Positions 52,977 through 62,818 of a DNA stretch of 64,000 nt are shown piece after piece. The notes beneath the pieces were generated by a model. That model saw nothing but the letters and a program-made list of their open reading frames with translations, was not told where the DNA came from and did no database searches. Position 1 is the first letter of the stretch. Each line of letters opens with the position of its first letter. The stretch comes from Salicibibacter cibarius (lineage in GTDB: Bacteria; Bacillota; Bacilli; Bacillales; Marinococcaceae), in contig NZ_CP054705.1 of assembly GCF_016495725.1 (NCBI RefSeq), positions 1,984,001 to 2,048,000 of the forward strand. Direction: 5' to 3'. A program made the translations under genes and the position numbers.

Positions 52977-53702
52977 ATGGGAAAAACCGAAAGAATCCTT
53001 GTCGTCGATGATGAAGCTCGCATTCGCCGATTGCTACGCATGTATTTGGAGCGTGAAAACTATCAAGTCGAGGAAGCGGAAAACGGAGAACTTGCCCTTG
53101 ACATGGCAAAAGAAACGGATTATGACCTTATTTTGCTTGATTTAATGATGCCGGGTATGGACGGGATTGAAGTGCTGCAAGAACTTCGGAAAATAAAGGC
53201 GACGCCGGTGGCCATTTTAACGGCAAAAGGCGAGGAAGCCGAACGCGTGCAAGGATTTGAAGAAGGAACCGATGACTACATTGTAAAACCGTTCAGTCCG
53301 AGGGAAGTTATTTTGCGCGTAAAGGCATTGTTGCGCCGCTCGTCGACAACCGCCTATTTACACACCGACACACAAGCGAAAAATATCCTGGCTTTCGATC
53401 ATATAACGATTGATCATGATGCCCATCGTGTGACTGTAGACGATGAAGAAGTGCTGCTTACGCCGAAAGAGTATGAGTTGTTGCATTATCTCGCCGGTAG
53501 TCCCGATAAAGTTTTTTCCCGTGAACAGCTGTTAAAAGACGTATGGGAATATGAGTTTTTTGGGGATCTTCGTACGGTTGATACCCATGTGAAGCGCTTG
53601 CGCGAAAAATTGAACAATATTTCGACGGAAGCAGGCGAAATGATTACGACCGTGTGGGGAATTGGTTATAAATTTGAGAACAGCACGAACAACGCAAAAT
53701 GA
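52977..53702 (+). CDS. resD: response regulator ResD
   Basis: OmpR-type regulator of aerobic and anaerobic respiration genes. 241 aa; phospho-Asp D55 in LILLDLMMPG, acidic pair D11/D12, lysine in IVKPFSPRE, and winged-helix effector (LTPKEYELLHYLAG, DLRTVDTHVKRLREKL). AAAGGAG precedes the ATG; 4-bp overlap with resE. Confidence 0.95.
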   Translation: MGKTERILVVDDEARIRRLLRMYLERENYQVEEAENGELALDMAKETDYDLILLDLMMPGMDGIEVLQELRKIKATPVAILTAKGEEAERVQGFEEGTDDYIVKPFSPREVILRVKALLRRSSTTAYLHTDTQAKNILAFDHITIDHDAHRVTVDDEEVLLTPKEYELLHYLAGSPDKVFSREQLLKDVWEYEFFGDLRTVDTHVKRLREKLNNISTEAGEMITTVWGIGYKFENSTNNAK

Positions 53703-55470
53703 TTTGGAGAAGTGTGGTTGGTAAGCTTTGGCTTACCATTTTACTCTTGGTAACGGCAGTGCTGATCATTTTAATGGTATTGTTGGATCAGTTTTTCGAG
53801 AACATGCATCTGAATCAAATTGAAGATGAATTAAGGAGTCACACCTCATTCATCATCACACTACTGGAAGAAGACGCTGAAACACACGATGACATGAACA
53901 CGGTGCAACAACTGACAGAGACTTCCGGAACGCAAGCGATTATTTTCCGTAACGAAATGCCTTATTGGAATTCGTTTCAAGGTGCCGAGGATGAGGTAGC
54001 CATCCCGCCGTTGCAACTGGCTGGAATCGAGGAAATAGCGTCGGCGCTGGACGGGGAAGAAGCCGTTACGACCCAACTGATTTATGAAGACGCCAATGAA
54101 GAAGAAACGGATTTTATCGTTGTGGCGGCTCCTTTTCAAATGACTGATGGAGCAGATTATTCCTTGGTGTTATACCAATCGCTCGGTGTAATGGAAGAAA
54201 CGACGCAAGAAACGAGAAGGCTGATTTTTTTGGCGGGGGGCATCGGATTTACGTTGACGACGTTTTTTGCTTTTTTTCTGTCATCAAGAGTGACCGCTCC
54301 ATTACGTAAGATGCGGCAGTCCGCCCTCGAAGTTGCAAAAGGGAACTTTGATACCCCGGTCCCGATGATGACAAGAGATGAGATCGGCCTTTTGGCTATT
54401 GCCTTTAACCGCATGCGTCGTCAGCTTAACAACAATATTGAAGCGTTGAATCGGGAAAAAGAACAGCTCTCCAGAATATTAAGCAGCATGGTCGACGGTG
54501 TTATTACGTTGAATCGCCATGGCAATTTGCTGGTGAGCAATCCCCGGCCGATCAATTTTTACAAAGCCATCACTATGAACAAGACGGCGAAACGATCGGG
54601 GAATGGATTCCCGAGGAAATACGTGCATTGTTCGAGACGGTGGTAAATACTGAAAAAGAACAAACAACGGAAGTATATGTGCAAGGAAGAACGTTTGGGG
54701 TTTTGATGAGCCCGTTGTATCACGACAAGTTCGTCCGTGGGGTTGTGGCTGTCATTCGAGATATGACGGAAGAACGGCAAAACGATAAATTACGGAAAGA
54801 CTTTATCGCCAATGTATCCCATGAGTTGCGCACACCCATCGCGATGTTACAAGGGTACAGCGAGGCAATGATCGATGGTGTCGCCCAAAGCCGCGAAGAA
54901 GAAAAAGAGATGTCTCAAATCATTTACGACGAATCCCTTCGCATGGGGAGGTTGGTCAATGAATTGTTGGATATGGCCCGCATGGAATCCGGGCAATTGA
55001 CGATGCTGATGGATCGGGTTGACTTGTTTGCCCTTTCCGAGAAAGTGTTTCGCAAATTCAAACCGATGGCCGAAGATGTGAATGTCAAACTCTATTACGA
55101 GACGCATGGAGCGGACCCTTGGGTGGATGCAGATGCTGACCGGATTGAGCAAGTGATGACCAACTTGCTCCACAATGCGATTCGGCATACGAGCCATGAA
55201 GGCAGCGTGACGTTAAATGTCATCAGCCGCGAAGAAGGTATACAGATCGAAGTAACGGACACGGGCGCAGGCATTTCGGAAAAAGATATTCCGTTTGTGT
55301 TCGAGCGTTTCTATAAAGGTGATAAGGCACGGACAAGAGACAAAAATAACGGCGGTACCGGCCTGGGGCTTGCCATCGTCAAAAATATCATCGACAATCA
55401 CGGCGGCAAGTTATCTGTGCAAAGCAAAATCGATAAAGGCTCGACGTTTACGGTCTTTTTGTATCGATGA
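53699..55470 (+). pseudogene. resE: sensor histidine kinase ResE, interrupted by one frameshift
   Basis: Two frames make one ResE. Part 1 (53699 to about 54542) has two membrane segments flanking a sensor loop (about 10-30 and 180-200), HAMP (TAPLRKMRQSALEVAKG) and the start of a PAS domain (VDGVITLNRHGNLLVSN). Part 2 (from about 54544) continues PADQFLQSHHY and completes PAS, then HisKA (ANVSHELRTPIAM) and HATPase_c with GTGLGLAIV. One C is missing in the CCCC run at 54542-54545. The split may be a sequencing error or true loss; the paired regulator ResD is intact. All catalytic motifs are conserved. Confidence 0.9.
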
Positions 55471-55482
55471 GGGGAGAGGTTT

Positions 55483-56433
55483 ATGCCAATCGTTCGCTCG
55501 CTAATGTTTGTGTTTTTGCTGTTGTTACTAACAGCTTGTGGGAATGAAGAAATAGAAAACCGTCAGACAAAGGATGAACCGGTGGCATCCGATAGCAGTC
55601 ATTACCCGATAGAGGTTGAAGATGCCGACGGAAGCGCTGTGGAAATAACAGAAGAACCGGCGTCCATCGTCAGCTTAATGCCAAGCAATACCGAGATCGT
55701 TTTTGCGTTGGATAAAGGCGATGCGCTCGTTGGCGTGACGGATTTTGATGATTATCCCGAGGAGGCAGAAGAAATCGAAGCGGTTGGGTCAGGTTTAGGT
55801 TTCGATGTGGAACGTGTCCTTGCCCTTGAACCTGACCTCGTCTTGGATCATGCCTCAAGCGGAGATGCTGCGAGCGAAGGGCTAGAGCAGTTGGAGAGCG
55901 CGGGGATCGATGTATTAACGGTTGCCGACCCTCGATCACTGGACGAGGCATATGGCGTCATCGAAGATGTGGGCACAGTCATTAATCGTGAGGCGGAAGC
56001 TGAAGGTATTGTTCGGGATATCGAAAGTGAAATCGACGCTATCCAAGCAGTCACAGGTGACATCCCTGAAGAAGAGCAAAAGCGGGTATGGATCGAAGTG
56101 TCCGAAGACCCGGATCTGTATACGACGGGGAGCGATACGTTTATGGATGATATGTTGATGGCCGTTGGCGCTCGAAATGCTGCTGAGGATAGCGAGGGTT
56201 GGGTTGCATATACGGAGGAAGATGCGGTTGCATTGGATCCGGATGTGATCATTACGACTTACGGGGACGAAGACAGAATCATGGAAAGAGAGGGTTGGCA
56301 GGAAGTGACCGCGATCCGGGACGAGGCTGTCTACAGATTGGATGACGATCTCTTGTCCAGGCCCGGTCCGAGACTGAAGGAAGGGCTCGGCACACTTGCC
56401 GCACACATTTATGAAGAAGAGTGGGAAAACTGA
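55483..56433 (+). CDS. btuF: cobalamin/iron-siderophore ABC transporter substrate-binding lipoprotein (BtuF type)
   Basis: 316 aa; lipobox LLLTACG (Cys19), then a periplasmic-binding type III fold with SIVSLMPSNTEIVFALDKGD near 61, DDYPEEAEEIEAVGSG and LEPDLVLDH. The SLMPSNTE motif is typical of BtuF/YvrC proteins that bind B12; iron chelates cannot be excluded. GGGGAGAGG precedes the ATG. Only 12 nt after resE, with no room for a cobalamin riboswitch. Confidence 0.88.
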   Translation: MPIVRSLMFVFLLLLLTACGNEEIENRQTKDEPVASDSSHYPIEVEDADGSAVEITEEPASIVSLMPSNTEIVFALDKGDALVGVTDFDDYPEEAEEIEAVGSGLGFDVERVLALEPDLVLDHASSGDAASEGLEQLESAGIDVLTVADPRSLDEAYGVIEDVGTVINREAEAEGIVRDIESEIDAIQAVTGDIPEEEQKRVWIEVSEDPDLYTTGSDTFMDDMLMAVGARNAAEDSEGWVAYTEEDAVALDPDVIITTYGDEDRIMEREGWQEVTAIRDEAVYRLDDDLLSRPGPRLKEGLGTLAAHIYEEEWEN

Positions 56434-57466
56434 TCGTAAGCAAGCCTCACGCATGTTGTACGTCGTGGCAATTCTCTTTCCGGCAATTATGATTGTTTTC
56501 GGCATATCGGCTGGAAGTCAATCCATCACCCCGAATGAAGTGCTCATGATATTGGGTGCTTCTTTGTTCGGAACGGAACCGGCAGCCGTTGGCGCAATTG
56601 AATCGCAAATTGTGACGGATATTCGGCTGCCGCGAACGCTCCTTGCCTTTCTCGTTGGAGCAGCTTTGTCAATCGCGGGTGCGGCATTTCAAGGGTTTTT
56701 GCGCAACCCCCTGGCCGACCCGTACACACTCGGCGTCTCTTCAGGGGCTGCCCTCGGAGCGGTCCTCGTCATTTTTTTTCAACTGACGATTCCGTTTTTG
56801 GGACATTTCACCTTACCTGTGGTGAGCATCAGTTGTGCGCTCATGACGCTTCTGCTTTTGTTGGCTTTTGCGAAGACGATGCGCCGTTCATTATCGGCTG
56901 AACTGATCATTTTAATCGGTATTATTATTAGCGCATTCTTTGGCGCATGTTTGTCGCTATTGATCGCGCTTGCCGGTGAAGAATTGAGACAAGCGGTGCA
57001 ATGGTTGCTAGGCAGTGTCGGCATGCGCGGATGGAGTTATGTGCATTTAATGATTCCATTTTTCATTGTTGGTGCAGGGGTGTTGATGGGCCATCTAAAA
57101 GAGTTGAATGCTTTTTCGTTCGGGTTGGACTTTGCCCGCAATGTCGGTGTTAGTGTGAAAAGAAGCGGGATTTTGATATTGACGGGCGCGGCTGTTTTAA
57201 CGGGCGCGGCGGTTTCCGTTGCAGGGACGATCGGTTTCGTGGGACTTGTCGTCCCTCATTTTGTACGACTATTGACGGGTCCCGATCATCGTCATCTTTT
57301 GCCGGTGTCGATGCTCATCGGTGGGGGATTTTTGATCGCGGCGGATATTCTCGCCCGTCTTGCATTCGCACCGATGGAGTTGCCCATCGGAGTCATAACC
57401 GCCCTCGTTGGCGCTCCGATCTTTGCTTATTTACTCATCAGGCAACAACGTGTGCAGGAGGGATAA
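56411..57466 (+). CDS. btuC: cobalamin-type ABC transporter permease (BtuC/FecCD)
   Basis: 351-aa FecCD-family permease with about ten membrane segments; conserved IRLPRTLLAFLVGAALSIAG near 75, NPLADPYTLGVSSGAALGA near 100 and GTIGFVGLVVPHFVRLL near 270. ATG 56411 overlaps btuF by 23 bp; a TTG at 56396 is in the same frame. Overlaps the ATPase gene start by 1 base. Confidence 0.92.
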   Translation: MKKSGKTDRKQASRMLYVVAILFPAIMIVFGISAGSQSITPNEVLMILGASLFGTEPAAVGAIESQIVTDIRLPRTLLAFLVGAALSIAGAAFQGFLRNPLADPYTLGVSSGAALGAVLVIFFQLTIPFLGHFTLPVVSISCALMTLLLLLAFAKTMRRSLSAELIILIGIIISAFFGACLSLLIALAGEELRQAVQWLLGSVGMRGWSYVHLMIPFFIVGAGVLMGHLKELNAFSFGLDFARNVGVSVKRSGILILTGAAVLTGAAVSVAGTIGFVGLVVPHFVRLLTGPDHRHLLPVSMLIGGGFLIAADILARLAFAPMELPIGVITALVGAPIFAYLLIRQQRVQEG

Positions 57467-58764
57467 TGGTGCTAAGGGCAGAAAAGATCACGGGCGGTTA
57501 CGGCCAACGGGCCGTCGTTCAAGATATTTCGTTTAGGGTCGACGGAGGAGAGATGCTCGGGATCATTGGTCCGAATGGGAGCGGGAAATCAACATTACTG
57601 CAGCTTTGCACCGGCGCCTTGCCGTTAATGGACGGCGAAGTTTGGCTTTGTGGGCAGCGGTTGCATACATACAAAGATAAGGAACGGGCGCGCTTATTAG
57701 CTGTCGTGACCCAACAAGCTTATGTTTATTTTTCTTATACGGTACGAGAATTCGTTGCTTTAGGCCGTTACCCCTACACACGACGGTGGTTATCCGTTTT
57801 TAGCGAAGCAGATGAAGAAGCGATTGCACAGGCGATGGCCGAGATGGATGTTTTTCGTTTTCGGGACCAACCGCTACAAATGTTGAGCGGAGGAGAGCGT
57901 CAACGTGTCTTTCTTGCCCGGGCACTTGCCCAGCGTCCGGCTGTGATTTTATTGGATGAGCCGACGAATCATTTGGATATTGCGTATCAAATGAAATTTT
58001 TGGATGCATTAAAAAAATGGATTGATGGCAAAGGCGGAGCTGTTGGCATCATCTTTCATGATCTCAATTTGGCAGCACTCTATTGTGATCGGCTTCTTCT
58101 TTTGGGGGAAGGGGAGCGCAAAGCTTGCGGAGAACCGGAACAGGTGCTTACGGAAGAACGAATTCAAACACAATACGGAGCTCGCGTAAGCGCCGTCAAA
58201 CACCCGGTTATGCCAAAACGACAACTGCTGCACTCTCCCGGGATTCTGACGGAAAAACAGCCCGGCAGAAACCCTCGAGTTTGGGTCGAGGAAAATGCAG
58301 TCGTTATCGAATTCCCCGAGTCGTTTAATGTGTTTTCCGGGCAAACATTCACATGGAAAAAGCAACTAAACGTCTGTATCCCGGGGGAAGCGTTTGATCC
58401 AAAGGCTTCCGGTCCTTTAATAATCGATCGCTCTTTTGATTGGCAGCCGGCAGCTGGAGTTCGATTGAAATGCATTGAAGACGATAACGGGGAGAGAATC
58501 ATAGTGGGAGCGGCACTACATGCGAATCGGAAAGCGGACGTTTTCGTTATTTTGTTTGCGAAACGCCGAGATGATGCTTTGGCTGATTTGCTTATCGGTC
58601 TCACAAAACAATTGGCGGTTTTTCTACACCCGGACTTGGAACTGGGCGACATATCGATTGGCAGTCATCCGCAAGGAGCGGAATGGAACACGCAAAGTGT
58701 TCATCCATTTGTTAGTGCCGAATTGCAAAAACTGTTAAAAGAGATTAAGGAAAACGAGGCGTGA
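57466..58764 (+). CDS. btuD: ABC transporter ATP-binding protein with C-terminal extension (BtuD/YvrA type)
   Basis: Residues 1-250 form a FepC/BtuD ATPase: Walker A GPNGSGKST near 37, signature MLSGGERQRVFLARAL near 140, Walker B VILLDEPTNHLD. Residues 250-432 are an added domain of mixed alpha/beta character (VVIEFPESFNVFSGQ ... VFVILFAKRRDDALADLLIG). YvrA of B. subtilis has a similar length, and its tail has been linked with CbiZ (adenosylcobinamide amidohydrolase). I cannot confirm CbiZ motifs here. GGAGGG precedes the ATG. Confidence 0.9.
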   Translation: MVLRAEKITGGYGQRAVVQDISFRVDGGEMLGIIGPNGSGKSTLLQLCTGALPLMDGEVWLCGQRLHTYKDKERARLLAVVTQQAYVYFSYTVREFVALGRYPYTRRWLSVFSEADEEAIAQAMAEMDVFRFRDQPLQMLSGGERQRVFLARALAQRPAVILLDEPTNHLDIAYQMKFLDALKKWIDGKGGAVGIIFHDLNLAALYCDRLLLLGEGERKACGEPEQVLTEERIQTQYGARVSAVKHPVMPKRQLLHSPGILTEKQPGRNPRVWVEENAVVIEFPESFNVFSGQTFTWKKQLNVCIPGEAFDPKASGPLIIDRSFDWQPAAGVRLKCIEDDNGERIIVGAALHANRKADVFVILFAKRRDDALADLLIGLTKQLAVFLHPDLELGDISIGSHPQGAEWNTQSVHPFVSAELQKLLKEIKENEA

Positions 58765-59046
58765 CCCAGACAGTATCGCGAGTGGTTGTGGGGTGCGAGT
58801 TGCTTAAAGGGCTGCATTTAGTAAGTAAGGGCAAAAATATCAGGCAAAGCGATCCGGAGTGGACGGAGGTGAGAGATAGCGCGCCAAAAAATGAAGAAAA
58901 GCCTAAAATTAGTCGCCCACTCGGCGACACCTTCCAATATTCATACGTTGATTGACAAAAGACCAAGTTGTTACCGTTCTAGATGCTACCTTTCTGGCAT
59001 AGGTTCAAAATGAATGATTGGGAAGGAAGGTGAGGGTGCGCGCTAA

Positions 59047-59223
59047 ATGATCCTTGACTATGCGAAACGTATTGCAGTCGTTTTCTTATTTTCAGTCGTA
59101 TTACTTCTAATCATGAATGGATTAACCATTGCCATCTCAGGTCTGGAAGCCAATGAGACGGACCCGTGGCCCGTTATGAATGATACGCTGTCACTAATGG
59201 TGAACAATGGTTACCGGCTTTGA
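59047..59223 (+). CDS. 58-aa small membrane protein
   Basis: MILDYAKRIAVVFLFSVVLL, then LIMNGLTIAISGLEANE and a polar tail ending NNGYRL. One membrane helix (residues 8-30). GGAAGGTGAGGG lies 8-17 nt upstream, so translation is credible. I do not recognise a family. It is flanked by the btu operon and a bidirectional terminator shared with serA. Confidence 0.6.
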   Translation: MILDYAKRIAVVFLFSVVLLLIMNGLTIAISGLEANETDPWPVMNDTLSLMVNNGYRL

Positions 59224-59243
59224 AAAAATTAAAATCAAAAAAA

Positions 59244-59270
59244 GCCGCCTCTAACGGGCGGCAACTTTTT
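59244..59270. terminator. bidirectional terminator between the 58-aa gene and serA
   Basis: GCCGCC-TCTAACG-GGCGGC hairpin with a T run on the plus side and an A run on the other, serving both converging genes. Confidence 0.85.
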
Positions 59271-59272
59271 TT

Positions 59273-60874
59273 CTAATGGAACTCAATCGGATCGGCAGCG
59301 TGGATTTCTTCGACGGCTATGAGGTCATCGATCACCGAATCGGAAACTTCTTTGTCTACGGCCAACATCATGATGGCCTCCCCGCCTTCTTCTTTTCTTC
59401 CTACTTGCATGGTTGCGATGTTTACGTCGTGCCGGCCAAGCAATTGCCCCATTTTGCCAATGACACCGGGCTGATCGCTGTGGCGGATATAGATTAAATG
59501 GCCGGTTGGAATCAATTCTACGTTAAACTCGTTAATTTTTGTGATGCGGGGACCGTAGGCATCGATATACGTCCCTTGTACGATGAAATCGCCGCTATTT
59601 CCGCTTACATGGGCCTCGACAAGGTTCGCATACCCATAAGATTCGGACGTATGGGCTTGCCTATAAGTGATGCCCCGTTCTTCTGCAATCACACCGGCAT
59701 TGACGACGTTTACCGGAGCATCGATGCGTGGCGACAAAAATCCGGCCATGAAGCTACGGGTGAGCACTGATGTCTCCTCACGGGCGATATCGCCGCTAAA
59801 GGAAACATCAATGTGTTGGACCGCTGTTTTGACGCATTGACTGACAAAATGACCCATTGTATTCGTCAATTCGTAATACGGACGTATTTTCTCATATAGT
59901 TCTTCCGATATCGCCGGTAAATTAATGGAATGAGCCGCAGGTGCGCCGTTTAACACTTGCAGCACTTCCTCGGCGACCTGAACGGCTACGCTTTCTTGCG
60001 CTTCCACTGTAGACGCGGCAATATGCGGGGTGGCGACTACTTGCGGCATGTCAATCAGTCCGTAATTGTCCGCAGGTTCATGTTCGAAAACATCGAGTGC
60101 GGCGCCGGCAACGTGGCCGCTATCCAGTGCTTCCTTTAAAGCAGCTTCATTAATGATTCCCCCGCGTGCGCAATTCAATATGAAGACACCGGGCTTTGTT
60201 TTTGCAAGGTTCTCTTTTCCGAGAAGGTCTTGTGTTTCTTTTGTGAGTGGCGTGTGGACGGTAATGACGTCTGCGGTTTGTAAAAGTTCTTCCAGTTCCA
60301 GAAGTTTAACGCCAATTTTTTGCGCGCGTTCCGCGGTTAAAAATGGATCAAAAACGACGGTGTTCATTTGGAATGCGGCGGCGCGCTTGGCGAGTTCAGT
60401 GCCGATGCGTCCCAACCCGACGATTCCTAAGGTTTTGCCGCGAAGCTCCGTTCCTTGAAAAGCTTTTCGGTTCCATTCATGGTTTTTTAACGATGTATAG
60501 GCTTGTGGGATATTCCGAAACAGAGCCATCATCATCGCGAAGGTATGCTCGGTCGTTGAGATCGTATTCCCATCCGGAGCATTAATGACAATGACCCCGT
60601 GTTTTGTGGCTGCGTGGAGATCGATATTATCGATCCCGACCCCGGCTCTGGCCACGATCTTTAGCTCAGGCATTTGTTCAAGCAACGCAGCATCCACTTG
60701 CGTGGCACTTCGGACGAGTAAGGCGGAAAAGCGGGATAAATCATCGATCTCATCGGGCTTTCCTTGCACAACTTCGATTTTTTCGTTTTGCATCAATGGC
60801 AGTAAACCGTCTTCACTCATTGTGTCGGCAACGAGAACAGCGTAACTCGTCCCTACATCAGCTTGTACAATCAA
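59273..60874 (-). CDS. serA: D-3-phosphoglycerate dehydrogenase
   Basis: First step of serine synthesis. 533 aa; NAD-binding motif GIVGLGRIGTELAKR near 150, catalytic H in ATPHIAAST near 290, an intervening domain (about 320-450) and a C-terminal ACT domain (SDQPGVIGKMGQLLGRHDVNI). The open frame extends 105 codons upstream in the ferredoxin region, but the TTG at 60874 (M-IVQADVGTS) is right: AAGGAG lies 9 nt upstream and the N-terminus then fits the family. Minus strand, after fer, with a terminator between. Confidence 0.95.
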   Translation of the reverse strand: MIVQADVGTSYAVLVADTMSEDGLLPLMQNEKIEVVQGKPDEIDDLSRFSALLVRSATQVDAALLEQMPELKIVARAGVGIDNIDLHAATKHGVIVINAPDGNTISTTEHTFAMMMALFRNIPQAYTSLKNHEWNRKAFQGTELRGKTLGIVGLGRIGTELAKRAAAFQMNTVVFDPFLTAERAQKIGVKLLELEELLQTADVITVHTPLTKETQDLLGKENLAKTKPGVFILNCARGGIINEAALKEALDSGHVAGAALDVFEHEPADNYGLIDMPQVVATPHIAASTVEAQESVAVQVAEEVLQVLNGAPAAHSINLPAISEELYEKIRPYYELTNTMGHFVSQCVKTAVQHIDVSFSGDIAREETSVLTRSFMAGFLSPRIDAPVNVVNAGVIAEERGITYRQAHTSESYGYANLVEAHVSGNSGDFIVQGTYIDAYGPRITKINEFNVELIPTGHLIYIRHSDQPGVIGKMGQLLGRHDVNIATMQVGRKEEGGEAIMMLAVDKEVSDSVIDDLIAVEEIHAADPIEFH

Positions 60875-60926
60875 TTTCTCCAACTCCTTTTTTTTAGCGC
60901 TCTGACGTATCAAAGCCCAGCGTATG

Positions 60927-60950
60927 TAAAAATCCCCCGGTCGCGGGGGC
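60927..60950 (-). terminator. terminator after fer
   Basis: CCCCCGCGACCGGGGG hairpin followed by ATTTTT on the minus strand. Confidence 0.85.
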
Positions 60951-60959
60951 GGTTTCCCA

Positions 60960-61265
<306 letters not shown>

Positions 61266-61394
61266 TTATTGTATGACTTGAAAACATTTATTGCAACCGC
61301 AAATGAATCATGAAAAGAAGATTGTCGTTTCCTGTTGTCAAAGTTGAATTGTTCGGTTAATGTACAATTATAGAATACCAGGAGTGAGTGTTGC

Positions 61395-61640
61395 ATGATG
61401 ACAGAAAAACAGAATCGAGATGAAAGCGGGGACGAGTCAGCTGCGCCCCTGCCGTCAAGATTGGATAAACATGGCACGCGGAAGAAACAAAAAAAACATG
61501 AAGATGATACCGAAACAAACGAAGAAAACCGTGCCACGTTAAAGAAAGATTATCAAAAAAGCCCAATGATTGCCCGGGTACTCCTGTCCTTATTCCTCGT
61601 ACTCGTCATCGTTGTTTTGTGGATGGCATTGTTTTCATAG
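61395..61640 (+). CDS. small tail-anchored protein, possibly truncated YpbE
   Basis: 81 aa: a strongly charged N-terminal 55 residues (KHGTRKKQKKHEDDTETNEE) and one membrane helix at 58-79 (MIARVLLSLFLVLVIVVLWM), ending after the helix. In B. subtilis the fer side leads to ypbE, a LysM protein with a charged N-terminus and one membrane helix, then ypbF. Here the LysM part would be missing; a TnpB relic begins right after the stop, so truncation is plausible (inference). GGAGTGAG precedes ATG 61395. Confidence 0.7.
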   Translation: MMTEKQNRDESGDESAAPLPSRLDKHGTRKKQKKHEDDTETNEENRATLKKDYQKSPMIARVLLSLFLVLVIVVLWMALFS

Positions 61641-61719
61641 AGGTTGGTGAACCTCTCCAGCTAAACTGAAGGTTTTGATGGAGCATCCCTTATCTTAAAT
61701 ACAGCTCAAATAAAAGCGG
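61641..61719 (-). mobile_element. right-end region of the TnpB relic
   Basis: On the minus strand, after the TnpB stop, the sequence runs to CTTCAGTTTAGCTGGAGAGGTTCAC, with the stem-loop plus GGTTCAC pattern of IS605-like right ends. The adjoining bases, which would be the guide, are the last codons of the 81-aa gene. Confidence 0.55.
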
Positions 61720-62546
61720 TTAAGACGCCTTCGGCGACTCTAATGCTTTTGTAAGGCTAATTAATGAAGACAAAGTCGTATATGTCCCTTTTGCCAAACC
61801 AGGGACTTTTGCCTGAAGAGACAACCATCGCTTTTCAGAAATGGATTTTTGGATGCCCCGGACGAAATATCGCGCACCGATATTATAAGAGGCGGATAAA
61901 TCAGCATGATACCTCTTTCCGGTTGAGAATGTGGCGAGGTCTTTTTTCCAATTTCGCTCCACGTCTCCGGAACCATCGAAGGCCGATTTATCCATGACTG
62001 AACAAACCGCAGAGTTATTGATACCAAGGTCTACCGCACATACTTTTTGGTCGCTGATTTTGGTTTTATTTAATTTTACTTTCGATTGGTAACTAAAGTT
62101 AAGGAAATATTTCTTCCCAACCTTCACAAGTTTGGGGTTGCTTTCTTTCCAATCCCAAACTCCGCGTTTGTATAAGTCTTGTTCGTTGAATTCGATATCT
62201 ATCCATACCTCTTATGGAAGATTTTGATTTGGGCCGTCGTCTCTGATGCTCTCTCAAACATATTTCCTCGATAAAACACCGGAAACTCCTTGTGTTTTAA
62301 TTGTAACCTCGGAGGGCTCTTTTTAAAATTTCTCCCTTCAGAAAGAGCGATTGCCTTCTCTTCGGAAATACGAAGGAACTTATAAAAACGAACGTTAAAT
62401 TCCCGGTACTTTGGAGAGGGGTTTGATATTATTGTATGTATGAGCCATTCCACCGCAGGAACGATAGATTTTGTTGTCATATCATCGAAAATGCGCGAAT
62501 GGTTTGTAATCTTATGAGACAACGTTTTTGCCATTTTCATCATCAA
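61720..62546 (-). pseudogene. tnpB: TnpB (IS605 OrfB) relic with internal deletion
   Basis: The N-terminal part (62546-62199; AVEWLIHTIISNPSPKYREF ... LKHKEFPVFYRGNMFE) ends in a frameshift near 62199; the next frame reads IDIEFNEQDLY, then KVGKKYFLNFSYQSKVKL and RuvC-I DLGINNSAVCS with the catalytic Asp. After SAFDGSGDVE the sequence jumps to FSTGKRYHADLSASYNIGAR, the RuvC-III end. About 150-200 residues with RuvC-II and the zinc ribbon are gone. Not functional as a nuclease. Confidence 0.8.
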
Positions 62547-62818
62547 CCCCCTCCGAAAGCTTCATTAGAATGATATATTTTTACAGCAACATTTGTTTGG
62601 TCTTATTATACGTTATCCTTAATGCAAAGTCTAATTCTATACATAATTGACATCCTTATCCGAAATGATTTTAAGAACAAGGTGAATAAGACCTTAACGC
62701 CTAACCCTACTAAATCGGAGATTATTTTGAAGGGGAATGCGGCGCTAATTTTTTCGTTCAAAACGTCAGGAATGTCGGCAAAGGTTCGGGCATATATCTC
62801 TCCAACGGAGGTGTATGT
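62547..62818. other. gap between the TnpB relic and ypbF
   Basis: Contains the probable left end of the relic (about 62547-62620). The short open frames on both strands lack Shine-Dalgarno sequences and family features. I see nothing else that can be supported. Confidence 0.4.

Noticed and set aside
55440-55490. Cobalamin riboswitch before btuF
   Set aside because: Only 12 nt separate resE and btuF, too short for the element.
58761-58966. Open frames of 64 and 73 codons after btuD
   Set aside because: The plus-strand frame starts at a GTG overlapping the btuD stop without a Shine-Dalgarno sequence, and the antisense one has no support; composition is not gene-like.
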